A stretch of DNA of 21,260 bases, taken from IMG/VR virus record IMGVR_UViG_3300025400_000098, positions 1 through 21,260 of that record; one strand, 5' to 3'. The stretch is from a virus. The position numbers and the translations under genes were made by a program. A model generated the notes under the pieces. That model had not been told where the DNA came from, made no database searches, and was given only the letters and a program-made list of their open reading frames with translations. Positions 15,066 through 20,144 of the stretch are shown here, piece by piece. Position 1 is the first letter of the stretch, and each line of letters begins with the position of its first letter.

Positions 15066-15677
15066 CTACATAAAGATCTCATCGAACTTATTAATATAGT
15101 AATTTTTACCCATATCTTCTACCTTATCCTTATCCTTATCCTTATCCTTATCCTTATCCTTATCCTTATCCTTATCGTAAGACATCGTGGTCTCTTCTAC
15201 GGTATCGTTGGATATACCTACGACATCGTACGACATCGTGGTCTCTTCTACGGTATCGTTGGATATACCTACGACATCGTACGACATCGTGGTCTCTTCT
15301 ACGGTATCGTTGGATATACCTACGACATCGTACGACATCGTAGTATTTTGTACGACATCGTACGACATCGTAGTATTTTGTACGGTATCGTACGACATCG
15401 TAGTATTTTGTACGGTATCGTTAGAATCCCTACGATTAGATTCTCTTAGTACAGTTGTCTTTCTTGCTCCCTCTACCTTATTGGCATAAGCCTGTTTATC
15501 CCTATCTAAAGAAAATTTAATAGTGGCCCATAACATCTTTAATCCTGATGTATTTAGGATTGGTTCTTCTCCTCTGTTATAAAGGAATAGATTTTTTAGG
15601 AACTGAGCTTGTTCCTCTACTGTTAATAGTTCGAAAGAGTCTTCCCAACTAGCATAAACTAGAATTGATTTTTTCAT
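15066..15677 (-). CDS. DUF6291-like protein with long repetitive tail
   Basis: This gene encodes 203 aa. Residues 1-75 match the DUF6291 pattern of phage and prophage proteins: MKKSILVYASWEDSFELLTV, then EEQAQFLKNLFLYNRGEEP, then LKMLWATIKFSLDRDKQAY. Family members often sit beside or within replication-initiation modules. The rest is low complexity: three 10-residue and three 17-residue repeats sharing TTMSYD(V/T)V, then alternating Lys-Asp (about residues 168-186), and a short end (YYINKFDEIFM) that may be a docking peptide. Similar repetitive linkers are common in phage replisome organisers. The leader contains an attenuator-like hairpin ending 3 bases before ATG. The stop is TAG. Confidence 0.75.
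   Translation of the reverse strand: MKKSILVYASWEDSFELLTVEEQAQFLKNLFLYNRGEEPILNTSGLKMLWATIKFSLDRDKQAYANKVEGARKTTVLRESNRRDSNDTVQNTTMSYDTVQNTTMSYDVVQNTTMSYDVVGISNDTVEETTMSYDVVGISNDTVEETTMSYDVVGISNDTVEETTMSYDKDKDKDKDKDKDKDKDKVEDMGKNYYINKFDEIFM
15122..15175. repeat. Nine perfect hexamer repeats (CCTTAT)
   Basis: Nine uninterrupted copies of a 6-base unit encode the alternating Lys-Asp tract of the DUF6291-like protein. Slippage by whole units would change length without a frameshift. Confidence 0.95.
15181..15333. repeat. Three identical 51-bp tandem repeats
   Basis: Three copies of a 51-base unit, identical at every base including synonymous positions, encode a 17-residue repeat of the DUF6291-like protein. 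Identity implies recent expansion or continual homogenisation. The palindrome TCGTACGA recurs at each unit junction. Confidence 0.95.
15334..15423. repeat. Three 30-bp tandem repeats
   Basis: Three near-identical 30-base units (10 residues, core TTMSYD) follow directly from the 51-bp array and share its GACATCGT opening. The two unit lengths seem to derive from one ancestral motif. Confidence 0.9.
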
Positions 15678-15680
15678 AAT

Positions 15681-15737
15681 AAAAAAATCCTTTCAACAAA
15701 GTACCGGATATCACCTCGGTACCTTATCAAAAGGATT
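15681..15737 (-). terminator. Attenuator-like terminator 3 bases before the DUF6291 start
   Basis: On the minus strand an outer stem (15737-15730 with 15693-15686, 8 pairs) encloses an inner stem (9 pairs with one G-U), then seven T residues (15687-15681) and ATT before the ATG. The G-U would be an A-C mismatch on the plus strand, so the structure belongs to the minus-strand transcript. A segment at 15772-15764 (GGATATCAC) is perfectly complementary to 15714-15706 in the loop and inner stem, and could act as an antiterminator. The predicted transcript start is almost at that segment. Confidence 0.6.
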
Positions 15738-15774
15738 AATATGTTATTGATGAATTGCTTAAAGTGATATCCTG

Positions 15775-15806
15775 CAACTCTAAATGTCTTTTATATAAAA
15801 AGCAAA
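15775..15806 (-). promoter_or_regulatory. Probable promoter, TTTG-N20-TAGAGTTG
   Basis: TTTG at 15806-15803, exactly 20 bases, then TAGAGTTG (15782-15775), one mismatch from the Bacteroidota -7 pattern TAnnTTTG. The predicted start is near 15771, just at the proposed antiterminator. It would drive the DUF6291-like gene and the genes that follow. The remaining gap 15807-15916 shows only a weak hairpin (AGTAAG/CTTACT) after the 78-aa gene. Confidence 0.4.
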
Positions 15807-15916
15807 AAAATACCTAAAAAACCAAAACCCACAAGGAAGTTATGACGATCCTTGAGGGCCTGGCCGCTAGTAAGAGGTTATGAAAAACTTACTTTGCTAT
15901 AGAAAAAAAACAAAAA

Positions 15917-16153
15917 TTAAAGCAGGTCTAGCTGTACTGATTTTAAATCCTTTACAGGAATGATTAGTATCTCCTTATTCACCTTCTGTACTCTAGCTAA
16001 CTTCTTATCTCCTTCTTGATATCCTAAGAACATTGCTAGAGTACCCTCTGATATCGTGTATATAGCCCCAACCATCGGAGCTTTTATTTTACGTAAAGCT
16101 GGATGTTTCGGGCTATATTTCCAAGTACTTCTTAAATCTCTTTCGTATGACAT
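15917..16153 (-). CDS. Small beta-rich hypothetical protein
   Basis: This gene encodes 78 aa. A short basic lead (MSYERDLRSTWKYSPKHPAL) precedes a compact beta pattern (KAPMVGAIYTISEGTLAMFL, then KKLARVQKVNKEILIIPVKD) that could be a small SH3-like barrel. No family is recognised. The start is fixed by its promoter at 16158-16189: the -7 box ends 4 bases before ATG, so the message is predicted to be leaderless. The upstream gene's stop overlaps the promoter region. Confidence 0.7.
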   Translation of the reverse strand: MSYERDLRSTWKYSPKHPALRKIKAPMVGAIYTISEGTLAMFLGYQEGDKKLARVQKVNKEILIIPVKDLKSVQLDLL

Positions 16154-16157
16154 TATT

Positions 16158-16189
16158 TAAATATAAGTAATTTATAGGATAGATACAAC
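16158..16189 (-). promoter_or_regulatory. Promoter, GTTG-N20-TATATTTA, leaderless start
   Basis: AAAGTTG (GTTG 16189-16186), 20 bases, TATATTTA (16165-16158), then AATA and ATG. Transcription would begin at or within a base or two of the start codon of the 78-aa gene. Confidence 0.65.
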
Positions 16190-16190
16190 T

Positions 16191-16760
16191 TTACTCTTTG
16201 ATCCTTAATGTTTTTACGTCGATGCCTAATTTCTCTGCTATTTCATCCATAGTCAGTTCCACTATGGGTGTAGGTGTTGCTTTCTTATATACGGTAATTC
16301 CTTTTAGTAGTGCAAATACGCTGAAAGGTATTTCAATATGTTCTGGTGAATTTAGAGGAAGAACCCAGGCTTCCCAATTATCATCGTAAGAGTATAATCT
16401 AAATCCTATATTAAATTCCTGAACCGGTGTATACCCTTTTCCACCAAATTTAAAGCCAACTGAGATACAATGTTTTTCATAGGCTTCTAATTCCTCTAAT
16501 GAGGAAATACGAACAAATACTTCTGTTATAGGGTTAGGAACTATTTCTAAATCATCATTAGCTAATTCAAAACTACTTATATAAACTCCGTCTCCGTCTG
16601 TCATTTCTTCTAAAAATATAAAATCTAATTCCCAACCGTCTTCTATATACCTAGAAACAGTATAAATATTTCCTACGATCATATTATTATGAACAGAAGT
16701 AATATCGTCATGGTTCAATAATCTTACTTTGTCACCTACTTTGAATTTTTGCTTTTTCAT
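16191..16760 (-). CDS. SH3-like protein with C-terminal HTH-like tail
   Basis: This gene encodes 189 aa. The N-terminus (KFKVGDKVRLLNHDDITSVH, then NNMIVGNIYTVSRY) is an SH3/KOW-like opening. The middle holds a mixed domain with ELEAYEKHCISVGFKFGGK and an aromatic patch (YSYDDNWEAWVLP). The last 23 residues, VELTMDEIAEKLGIDVKTLR and IKE, closely match the end of the gene at 20981-21260 (VTLEDIAEKFGCPVENLRIK). This tail recurs at the ends of unrelated phage proteins and looks like a short helix-turn-helix. It has its own promoter and an A-rich leader of roughly 30 bases. Confidence 0.75.
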   Translation of the reverse strand: MKKQKFKVGDKVRLLNHDDITSVHNNMIVGNIYTVSRYIEDGWELDFIFLEEMTDGDGVYISSFELANDDLEIVPNPITEVFVRISSLEELEAYEKHCISVGFKFGGKGYTPVQEFNIGFRLYSYDDNWEAWVLPLNSPEHIEIPFSVFALLKGITVYKKATPTPIVELTMDEIAEKLGIDVKTLRIKE

Positions 16761-16791
16761 AACTAAATGTTTTTGTTTTTTTTATTATAAC

Positions 16792-16823
16792 TAAATATAG
16801 AACTTTAATTTGATTCTAGCAAC
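16792..16823 (-). promoter_or_regulatory. Promoter, GTTG-N20-TATATTTA
   Basis: GTTG at 16823-16820, 20 bases, TATATTTAGTTATAA with the box at 16799-16792. It drives the 189-aa gene. The spacer is nearly the same as in the promoter at 13742-13773. Confidence 0.65.
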
Positions 16824-16864
16824 TTTTTTTTAAAATAAATCTAAACATTTTATCTTATTTAAAC

Positions 16865-16980
16865 CAAATTATATTTGGTGTAAAACTATACCATGGCAGG
16901 CTTTTATTTGGTACAAAACTACACCATGGCACTTTGGATTGGCACTCTCTCTTTACATATGGGCAAATTATATTTGGTCT
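16865..16980. repeat. 33-bp direct repeats with CCATGG and ATTTGGT motifs
   Basis: A unit of about 27 conserved bases (TATTTGGT, then RYAAAACTAY, then ACCATGGCA) occurs twice at 33-bp spacing (from about 16873 and 16906). The 15-base stretch beginning CAAATTATATTTGG, with the following T, recurs at 16964-16978. The first copy includes the inverted repeat ACCAAAT/ATTTGGT. The cluster lies between the minus promoter at 16792 and the plus promoter at 17003, the place for an operator shared by divergent units. Confidence 0.7.
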
Positions 16981-17002
16981 AAGAAAAAAAAGATAAAATA
17001 AA

Positions 17003-17034
17003 GTTGTCTAGGAAGTATCTTCTTCTTATATTTA
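17003..17034 (+). promoter_or_regulatory. Plus-strand promoter, GTTG-N20-TATATTTA
   Basis: AAAATAAAGTTG (GTTG 17003-17006), exactly 20 bases, TATATTTAGGTATC (box 17027-17034). It is a perfect consensus match on the strand opposite to all genes, and it leads into small RNA candidate 1. Confidence 0.7.
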
Positions 17035-17037
17035 GGT

Positions 17038-17146
17038 ATCAAAAGGAAACGATGATAGGCGCCTAATAGCAAGGGTGAAGAAATCAGACGTAGTTTGTTT
17101 TTATTTTTTTTATACAGTAAAAAAATAAGTCCCTTGCTCGGACTTA
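17038..17146 (+). ncRNA. Small RNA candidate 1 (shares 43-base element with candidate 2)
   Basis: From the predicted start the transcript contains a 43-base element (17057-17099) found again at 17723-17765 with only two differences, both C/T. The element opens with the palindrome GGCGCC, which could let copies pair with each other, and includes AAGGGTGAAGAAATCAGACG. No reading frame is conserved: copy 1 has a four-codon ATG frame that copy 2 lacks. A T-rich stretch follows at 17098-17112, and the hairpin at 17126-17146 could end the RNA. Within the RNA, 17068-17075 can pair with 17131-17138 (8 bases). Confidence 0.6.
17119..17146 (-). terminator. Rho-independent terminator of the 133-aa gene
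   Basis: On the minus strand TAAGTCC and GGACTTA form a 7-bp stem (17146-17140 with 17132-17126) around a 7-base loop, followed by seven T residues (17125-17119). It lies 24 bases beyond the TAA of the 133-aa gene. The same hairpin on the plus strand is followed by CTTTCTAATTTT and may act in both directions. Confidence 0.8.
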
Positions 17147-17169
17147 CTTTCTAATTTTCAACTGTTTCT

Positions 17170-17571
17170 TTAAACTAATTGTAACTCTTTAATATACTCT
17201 TTTCCGTCATAATCCTGGATGCCTATTTTAGACATATAAGCATAAATCATATTAGAGACTAACCGATTATCTACTGTCTTCTTGTTTTCAGTAATCCAAC
17301 CCTGATTCATAATATGATCTGCTGAATCCTCAATACAGATAATACTTCCTTGGATCGACCCATTATCTGATATGGTATTTTCAATTAGAGTTTCTGCATA
17401 CTCTTTATGGAATACCTGGAGAGCTTGTGTTAAACCCCCTCTTTCAATTTGTTCCTGGTTCATATCTTCCAAGACCTTTCTAATGAATACCGGAATCATT
17501 TGATCTAAAGAAGTAGCTTGAGAGTAAATGTAGTGCCTTCCATTAAGTACGGTACCAAATTGCTTTTTCAT
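17170..17571 (-). CDS. Hypothetical protein flanked by the two small RNA candidates
   Basis: This gene encodes 133 aa of unrecognised family, mixed alpha/beta. Features are a Tyr-rich N-terminus (GTVLNGRHYIYSQATSLDQM), an acidic helical middle and a strand pair around NGSIQGSIICIEDSADHIMN. It has its own promoter and its own rho-independent terminator, so it is a monocistronic unit, uncommon for this window. Each side carries one copy of the plus-strand small RNA element. That arrangement suggests either that gene and RNA are a functional unit or that the RNA cassettes were duplicated around it. Confidence 0.75.
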   Translation of the reverse strand: MKKQFGTVLNGRHYIYSQATSLDQMIPVFIRKVLEDMNQEQIERGGLTQALQVFHKEYAETLIENTISDNGSIQGSIICIEDSADHIMNQGWITENKKTVDNRLVSNMIYAYMSKIGIQDYDGKEYIKELQLV

Positions 17572-17600
17572 AATCTTTTTTTTTAGTTTCTTTCTATACC

Positions 17601-17632
17601 TAAATATATGAATAAGGTAGGAAGGTCCAAAC
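17601..17632 (-). promoter_or_regulatory. Promoter, GTTTG-N19-TATATTTA
   Basis: AAAGTTTG followed by TATATTTAGGTATAG with the box at 17608-17601. One extra T in the -33 box is offset by a spacer of 19, so the GTT-to-box distance is unchanged. It drives the 133-aa gene. Confidence 0.65.
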
Positions 17633-17671
17633 TTTATATGAACTTTTTTATTTAATTTATTTTGAAATAAA

Positions 17672-17703
17672 GTTGTTAGTTAAGATCTTGGTTCGTATCT
17701 TTA
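17672..17703 (+). promoter_or_regulatory. Plus-strand promoter, GTTG-N20-TATCTTTA
   Basis: AAATAAAGTTG (GTTG 17672-17675), exactly 20 bases, TATCTTTAGGTA (box 17696-17703). It leads into small RNA candidate 2 with the 43-base element 19 bases downstream, against 22 in copy 1. Confidence 0.7.
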
Positions 17704-17707
17704 GGTA

Positions 17708-17778
17708 CTTAGGAAGATAAGGAGGCGCCCAATAGTAAGGGTGAAGAAATCAGACGTAGTTTGTTCAAGGGATTTTTT
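17708..17778 (+). ncRNA. Small RNA candidate 2
   Basis: This is the paralogue of the RNA at 17038-17146. The shared element is at 17723-17765, followed by CAAGGGA and seven T residues ending about 17779. The region between promoter and element differs from copy 1, so conservation is confined to the RNA core and the promoter boxes. The T to C change in GGCGCC(C/T) strengthens a possible CCC/GGG hairpin. The 3' end is not certain because no strong GC stem precedes the T run. Confidence 0.55.
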
Positions 17779-17803
17779 TCTTAAGTAATCAATTAGGCCA
17801 GGC

Positions 17804-18094
17804 CTAGCGCCTGGTAAGCATACTAATCAAAGCTGCTCTCTCATAAGTATCCCAGCCCCACTGGTAAAGCTTCTGCATCTCCTGAGAGTAATTCTTAAAA
17901 TAAGTCATAACTTTATCAGTATCATTATTGAATTTTAACATTTGTCTATAGAGATCCCCCTTTATCGTCTTCTTTCCTTTCTCAGTAAGCCGAATGATAA
18001 GAGATTCTTCTACATAAGAGAAAATAGTTGATACCTGCCCTTTAGTTAGTTTAGCTGCCTGTTTAATTTCTGTATAATTCCTATTGATTTCCAT
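17804..18094 (-). CDS. Hypothetical protein, possible winged-helix
   Basis: I choose the ATG at 18094, giving 96 aa (MEINRNYTEIKQAAKLTKGQ), because a consensus promoter at 18098-18129 ends 4 bases before it. The open frame continues to 18367, but that extension runs through the promoter and a 12-bp repeat array and would give a tetrapeptide repeat (TRLV) and a hydrophobic stretch. The N-terminal half (EIKQAAKLTKGQVSTIFSYV, then EESLIIRLTEKGKKTIKGDL) looks like a small winged-helix or HTH protein. The C-terminus is helical (MQKLYQWGWDTYERAALISM). It may be an early transcription regulator. The stop TAG lies in a GC-rich hairpin (CCAGGC/GCCTGG). Confidence 0.7.
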   Translation of the reverse strand: MEINRNYTEIKQAAKLTKGQVSTIFSYVEESLIIRLTEKGKKTIKGDLYRQMLKFNNDTDKVMTYFKNYSQEMQKLYQWGWDTYERAALISMLTRR

Positions 18095-18097
18095 ACC

Positions 18098-18129
18098 TAA
18101 AGATAAGAATAGGAAGGCAAATAAGCAAC
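18098..18129 (-). promoter_or_regulatory. Promoter, GTTG-N20-TATCTTTA, leaderless start
   Basis: GTTG at 18129-18126, 20 bases, TATCTTTAGGTATGG with the box at 18105-18098. The ATG begins 3 bases after the box, so the transcript should start at or next to the start codon. Confidence 0.65.
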
Positions 18130-18165
18130 TATAATAGCAAATAAAAGAAATAAAAAGACAGAATA

Positions 18166-18321
18166 GGATCTCTAATTGGGTCTCTGGTTGGGCCTCTGGT
18201 AGGGTCTCTAGTTGGGTTACGAGTCGGGTTACGAGTCGGGTTACGAGTCGGGTTACGAGTCGGGTTTCTGGTCGGGTTTCTAATAGGGTTTCTGGTCGGG
18301 TTACGAGTCGGGTTACAGGAC
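18166..18321. repeat. 12-bp repeat array, about 13 units
   Basis: About thirteen contiguous 12-base units open mostly with GGGT. Five are exactly GGGTTACGAGTC; the rest are variants such as GGGTTTCTGGTC and GGGTCTCTAGTT. Read on the minus strand in one frame they give Thr-x-Leu/Pro-x repeats (TRLV, TRPE, TQLE). It is either an iteron cluster or a remnant of a repetitive protein linker. Confidence 0.9.
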
Positions 18322-18599
18322 AGGTATTTTTCTCTATTTTCTTACTTTTCTCTATAAGAAAATACAATATTTTAGGGGAAAATCCTGCTCTATAGAGGAA
18401 AAAGGTAAGAGAGGTACAGGTTTTCCTAAATTTCAGGTTTCTGCTTCCGGACCAACCCTACCCTTCTTTTACACAACCTAACCTATTTCCCTTATTTCCT
18501 CTATTTTTCCTTTACCTCCCTACCTACAGTTTTCTACACTATACCTCTCTCTTATACTCTTCCCTATCCTCCCTTTCCTTTCCTTTTATGTATGTAATT
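18322..18599. other. Gene-free, strand-asymmetric segment between repeat arrays
   Basis: No convincing gene is present. From about 18420 to 18595 the plus strand is overwhelmingly C and T and the minus strand purine, with many AGG and GGAAA blocks on the minus strand. It is bounded on both sides by 12-bp repeat arrays of the same family, the layout expected of a replication origin or a recombination site. Confidence 0.5.
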
Positions 18600-18683
18600 G
18601 GGAATTCAACCGGGTCTGTAATCGGGTATCTAAACGGGTATCTAAACGGGTATCTAAACGGGTCTATGATCAGGTCTATATAG
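18600..18683. repeat. Second 12-bp repeat array, seven units
   Basis: Seven contiguous 12-base units, three of them exactly GGGTATCTAAAC, flanked by degenerate ones (GGGAATTCAACC, GGGTCTGTAATC, GGGTCTATGATC). They share length and the opening GGGT with the array at 18166. On the minus strand they read TRLD/TRLQ/TRLN, but that frame has stops just upstream, so this array is not part of a gene. Confidence 0.9.
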
Positions 18684-18763
18684 TTTTATTACTTCTCTAT
18701 TTCTCTTTCTTAGAGACGTTCTTTTCCTATGCTATACCTATCCTCCCATGTGAAGGCTTCCTA

Positions 18764-19066
18764 TTAACCTTTTCCATTATTCAAATTATAAACTCTTTTT
18801 ACCATTTCTGCATAGATAGAGTGTTCATATTTGTTATATCCGCTACACTTCAAGGTATATTTGCCTGTCTCAAAATTATGATATACCTTATAGATTGATT
18901 TATCAATATTTCCGTATTGATCTTCCCATTCTCCGTATTGAACTTCTACTAGTTCATCTTCAGTCTTAAGTAAATCTCTTATAAGAAAAAGAAGACCATA
19001 ACTTGAAAAGAATATTATTAAGGGTATTCCTATTAGTGTTACTATTAGTGTTGCTGGGGTTTCCAT
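18764..19066 (-). CDS. Small single-span membrane protein
   Basis: This gene encodes 100 aa. Residues 5-30 (ATLIVTLIGIPLIIFFSSYG and onwards) form a long hydrophobic segment, followed by an acidic cytoplasmic-type domain (DLLKTEDELVEVQYGEWEDQ) and a Tyr-rich C-terminus (YTLKCSGYNKYEHSIYAEMV). No family is recognised. No promoter of the window's type lies directly upstream; it may be read from the promoter at 19266-19297. Confidence 0.7.
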   Translation of the reverse strand: METPATLIVTLIGIPLIIFFSSYGLLFLIRDLLKTEDELVEVQYGEWEDQYGNIDKSIYKVYHNFETGKYTLKCSGYNKYEHSIYAEMVKRVYNLNNGKG

Positions 19067-19100
19067 TTATATTGTTTTTATGTTTTTATGTTTTTTTTTA

Positions 19101-19247
19101 TTACTGGGGTAGTTCTCTGGTTCAGTTTCTTGGTTCAGCGTTAAATACTTTTTTCTTTGTACCGTCCAAATAATGTATGATTGTGTCAGGGGTACATCAA
19201 GGGAATAGATTAGACATTAATTGGGCATATTCTTCTATTGTTTTTAT
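19101..19247 (-). pseudogene. Degraded small reading frame with two in-frame TGA
   Basis: Downstream of a consensus promoter, AAGGAG (19261-19256) lies 8 bases before ATA (19247-19245), in the place of a start codon. The frame then reads KTIEEYAQLMSNLFP, TGA, CTPDTIIHYLDGTKKKVFNA, EPRN, TGA, TRELPQ and TAA. The composition is protein-like and the promoter is intact, but there is neither a normal start nor an open frame. Most simply this is a decayed gene. UGA decoding would restore the length but not the start codon. Confidence 0.4.
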
Positions 19248-19265
19248 TTTTATAGCTCCTTGATA

Positions 19266-19297
19266 TAAAGATAAGCAAATTAACTATAACTGTCAAC
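19266..19297 (-). promoter_or_regulatory. Promoter, GTTG-N20-TATCTTTA
   Basis: AAAATAAAGTTG (GTTG 19297-19294), 20 bases, TATCTTTATATC with the box at 19273-19266. It overlaps the region just past the DUF1003 stop. The first open gene downstream is the 100-aa membrane protein; the degraded frame lies between. Confidence 0.65.
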
Positions 19298-19303
19298 TTT
19301 ATT

Positions 19304-19642
19304 TTACTTTTTTTTCATTATTTTTAGAATTTCTTCTAACTGATCTTCCATCATTTTTTCCATCTTTTCGGTAAATTCATTATGTGCTTTATTTACCCCT
19401 TCTGCATTCTTTGATTGGATGTCTTGTCCTATTAGTATTAACGGCATTAAGAATATCTGTATCATATTACTCATGAATAGCCATAATACAAATCCTGGAT
19501 AAGGATCAAAACGTAATTGTACTGGAGCTATTATATTCCAGGTTAACCATACTACTGTCCATAGTACTATGATTAGAAAGAATTCTATAGTGCTTACACT
19601 ATTTGTTACAAAGATTGCAAATTGGTTTAGTCTTTTTTTCAT
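19304..19642 (-). CDS. DUF1003-family membrane protein
   Basis: This gene encodes 112 aa. It has the DUF1003 hallmark: a first membrane helix around residues 20-39 (EFFLIIVLWTVVWLTWNIIA), the turn RFDPYPGF at 44-51, and a second helix at 52-72 (VLWLFMSNMIQIFLMPLILI) ending in GQD. In the usual family pattern this is W-x-x-x-N...F-D-P-Y-P-F...P-x-I-L-M-x-Q. The C-terminal 40 residues are a charged coiled coil (FTEKMEKMMEDQLEEILKIM). Bacterial members are small inner-membrane proteins without firm function; phage copies are uncommon, so it may come from a host. A hairpin GGTAC/GTACC precedes the start. Confidence 0.8.
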   Translation of the reverse strand: MKKRLNQFAIFVTNSVSTIEFFLIIVLWTVVWLTWNIIAPVQLRFDPYPGFVLWLFMSNMIQIFLMPLILIGQDIQSKNAEGVNKAHNEFTEKMEKMMEDQLEEILKIMKKK

Positions 19643-19810
19643 TATGTCTATATCGGTACTTTTTTACTGTACCTGTATATACATATCTATAGTTTAATCC
19701 TCTTTGATTCTTAGTCCATAATGTCTTTCTATTCTCTATTTATGAATTCTTCTCCGATACTCTTCTTCTGATTTTCCTAGAATTGTTTATAATCTTTTTG
19801 TGATTATTGT

Positions 19811-20125
19811 TTAAATAATTCCTAGAGTCTTAGCTCTGTAGTAGCCAACCAATTTACCGTTGTTTGGATTTAAGAATTTTTGTTCACTCCTAGGCTTATC
19901 TTTATTTTCCATCATAAGCTTCTCTTCTGGAAGTTTAAAAGAGGCAGGGTAAATAAGTTCAACAGAGATTGGTCCATTTGCGAACTTATCTAAATCATAA
20001 GTCCAGACTGAAGTAACTCCTTCTCTATTTGTGGAGGTTCTGGTAAATTTAGTTCTTAGAATCTCTTCTTCTTGTTTCTTCTTATAGTAGCTAATAGCTG
20101 TTTTTTCCTCTACTGTCTTTTTCAT
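19811..20125 (-). CDS. Hypothetical small basic protein
   Basis: This gene encodes 104 aa of unrecognised family. An N-terminal charged helix (EEKTAISYYKKKQEEEILRT) is followed by a beta-rich part (TSVWTYDLDKFANGPISVEL) and a C-terminus with a Gly-Tyr-Tyr motif (NPNNGKLVGYYRAKTLGII). It has its own consensus promoter and a short A-rich leader before ATG. No motif suggests activity. Confidence 0.7.
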   Translation of the reverse strand: MKKTVEEKTAISYYKKKQEEEILRTKFTRTSTNREGVTSVWTYDLDKFANGPISVELIYPASFKLPEEKLMMENKDKPRSEQKFLNPNNGKLVGYYRAKTLGII

Positions 20126-20144
20126 AACCGTTTTTCTTTATACC

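Noticed and set aside
15187-15489. Plus-strand open frame opposite the DUF6291 repeats
   Set aside because: It is the mirror of the tandem repeats, with no promoter or independent coding signal.
18095-18367. N-terminal extension of the 17804-18094 gene (MYFLIEKSKKIEKN onward)
   Set aside because: It runs through a consensus promoter and the 12-bp repeat array, giving low-complexity and hydrophobic sequence; the promoter places the start at 18094.
18166-18683. CRISPR array
   Set aside because: The 12-bp units are contiguous with no unique spacers, and no cas-like gene is present.
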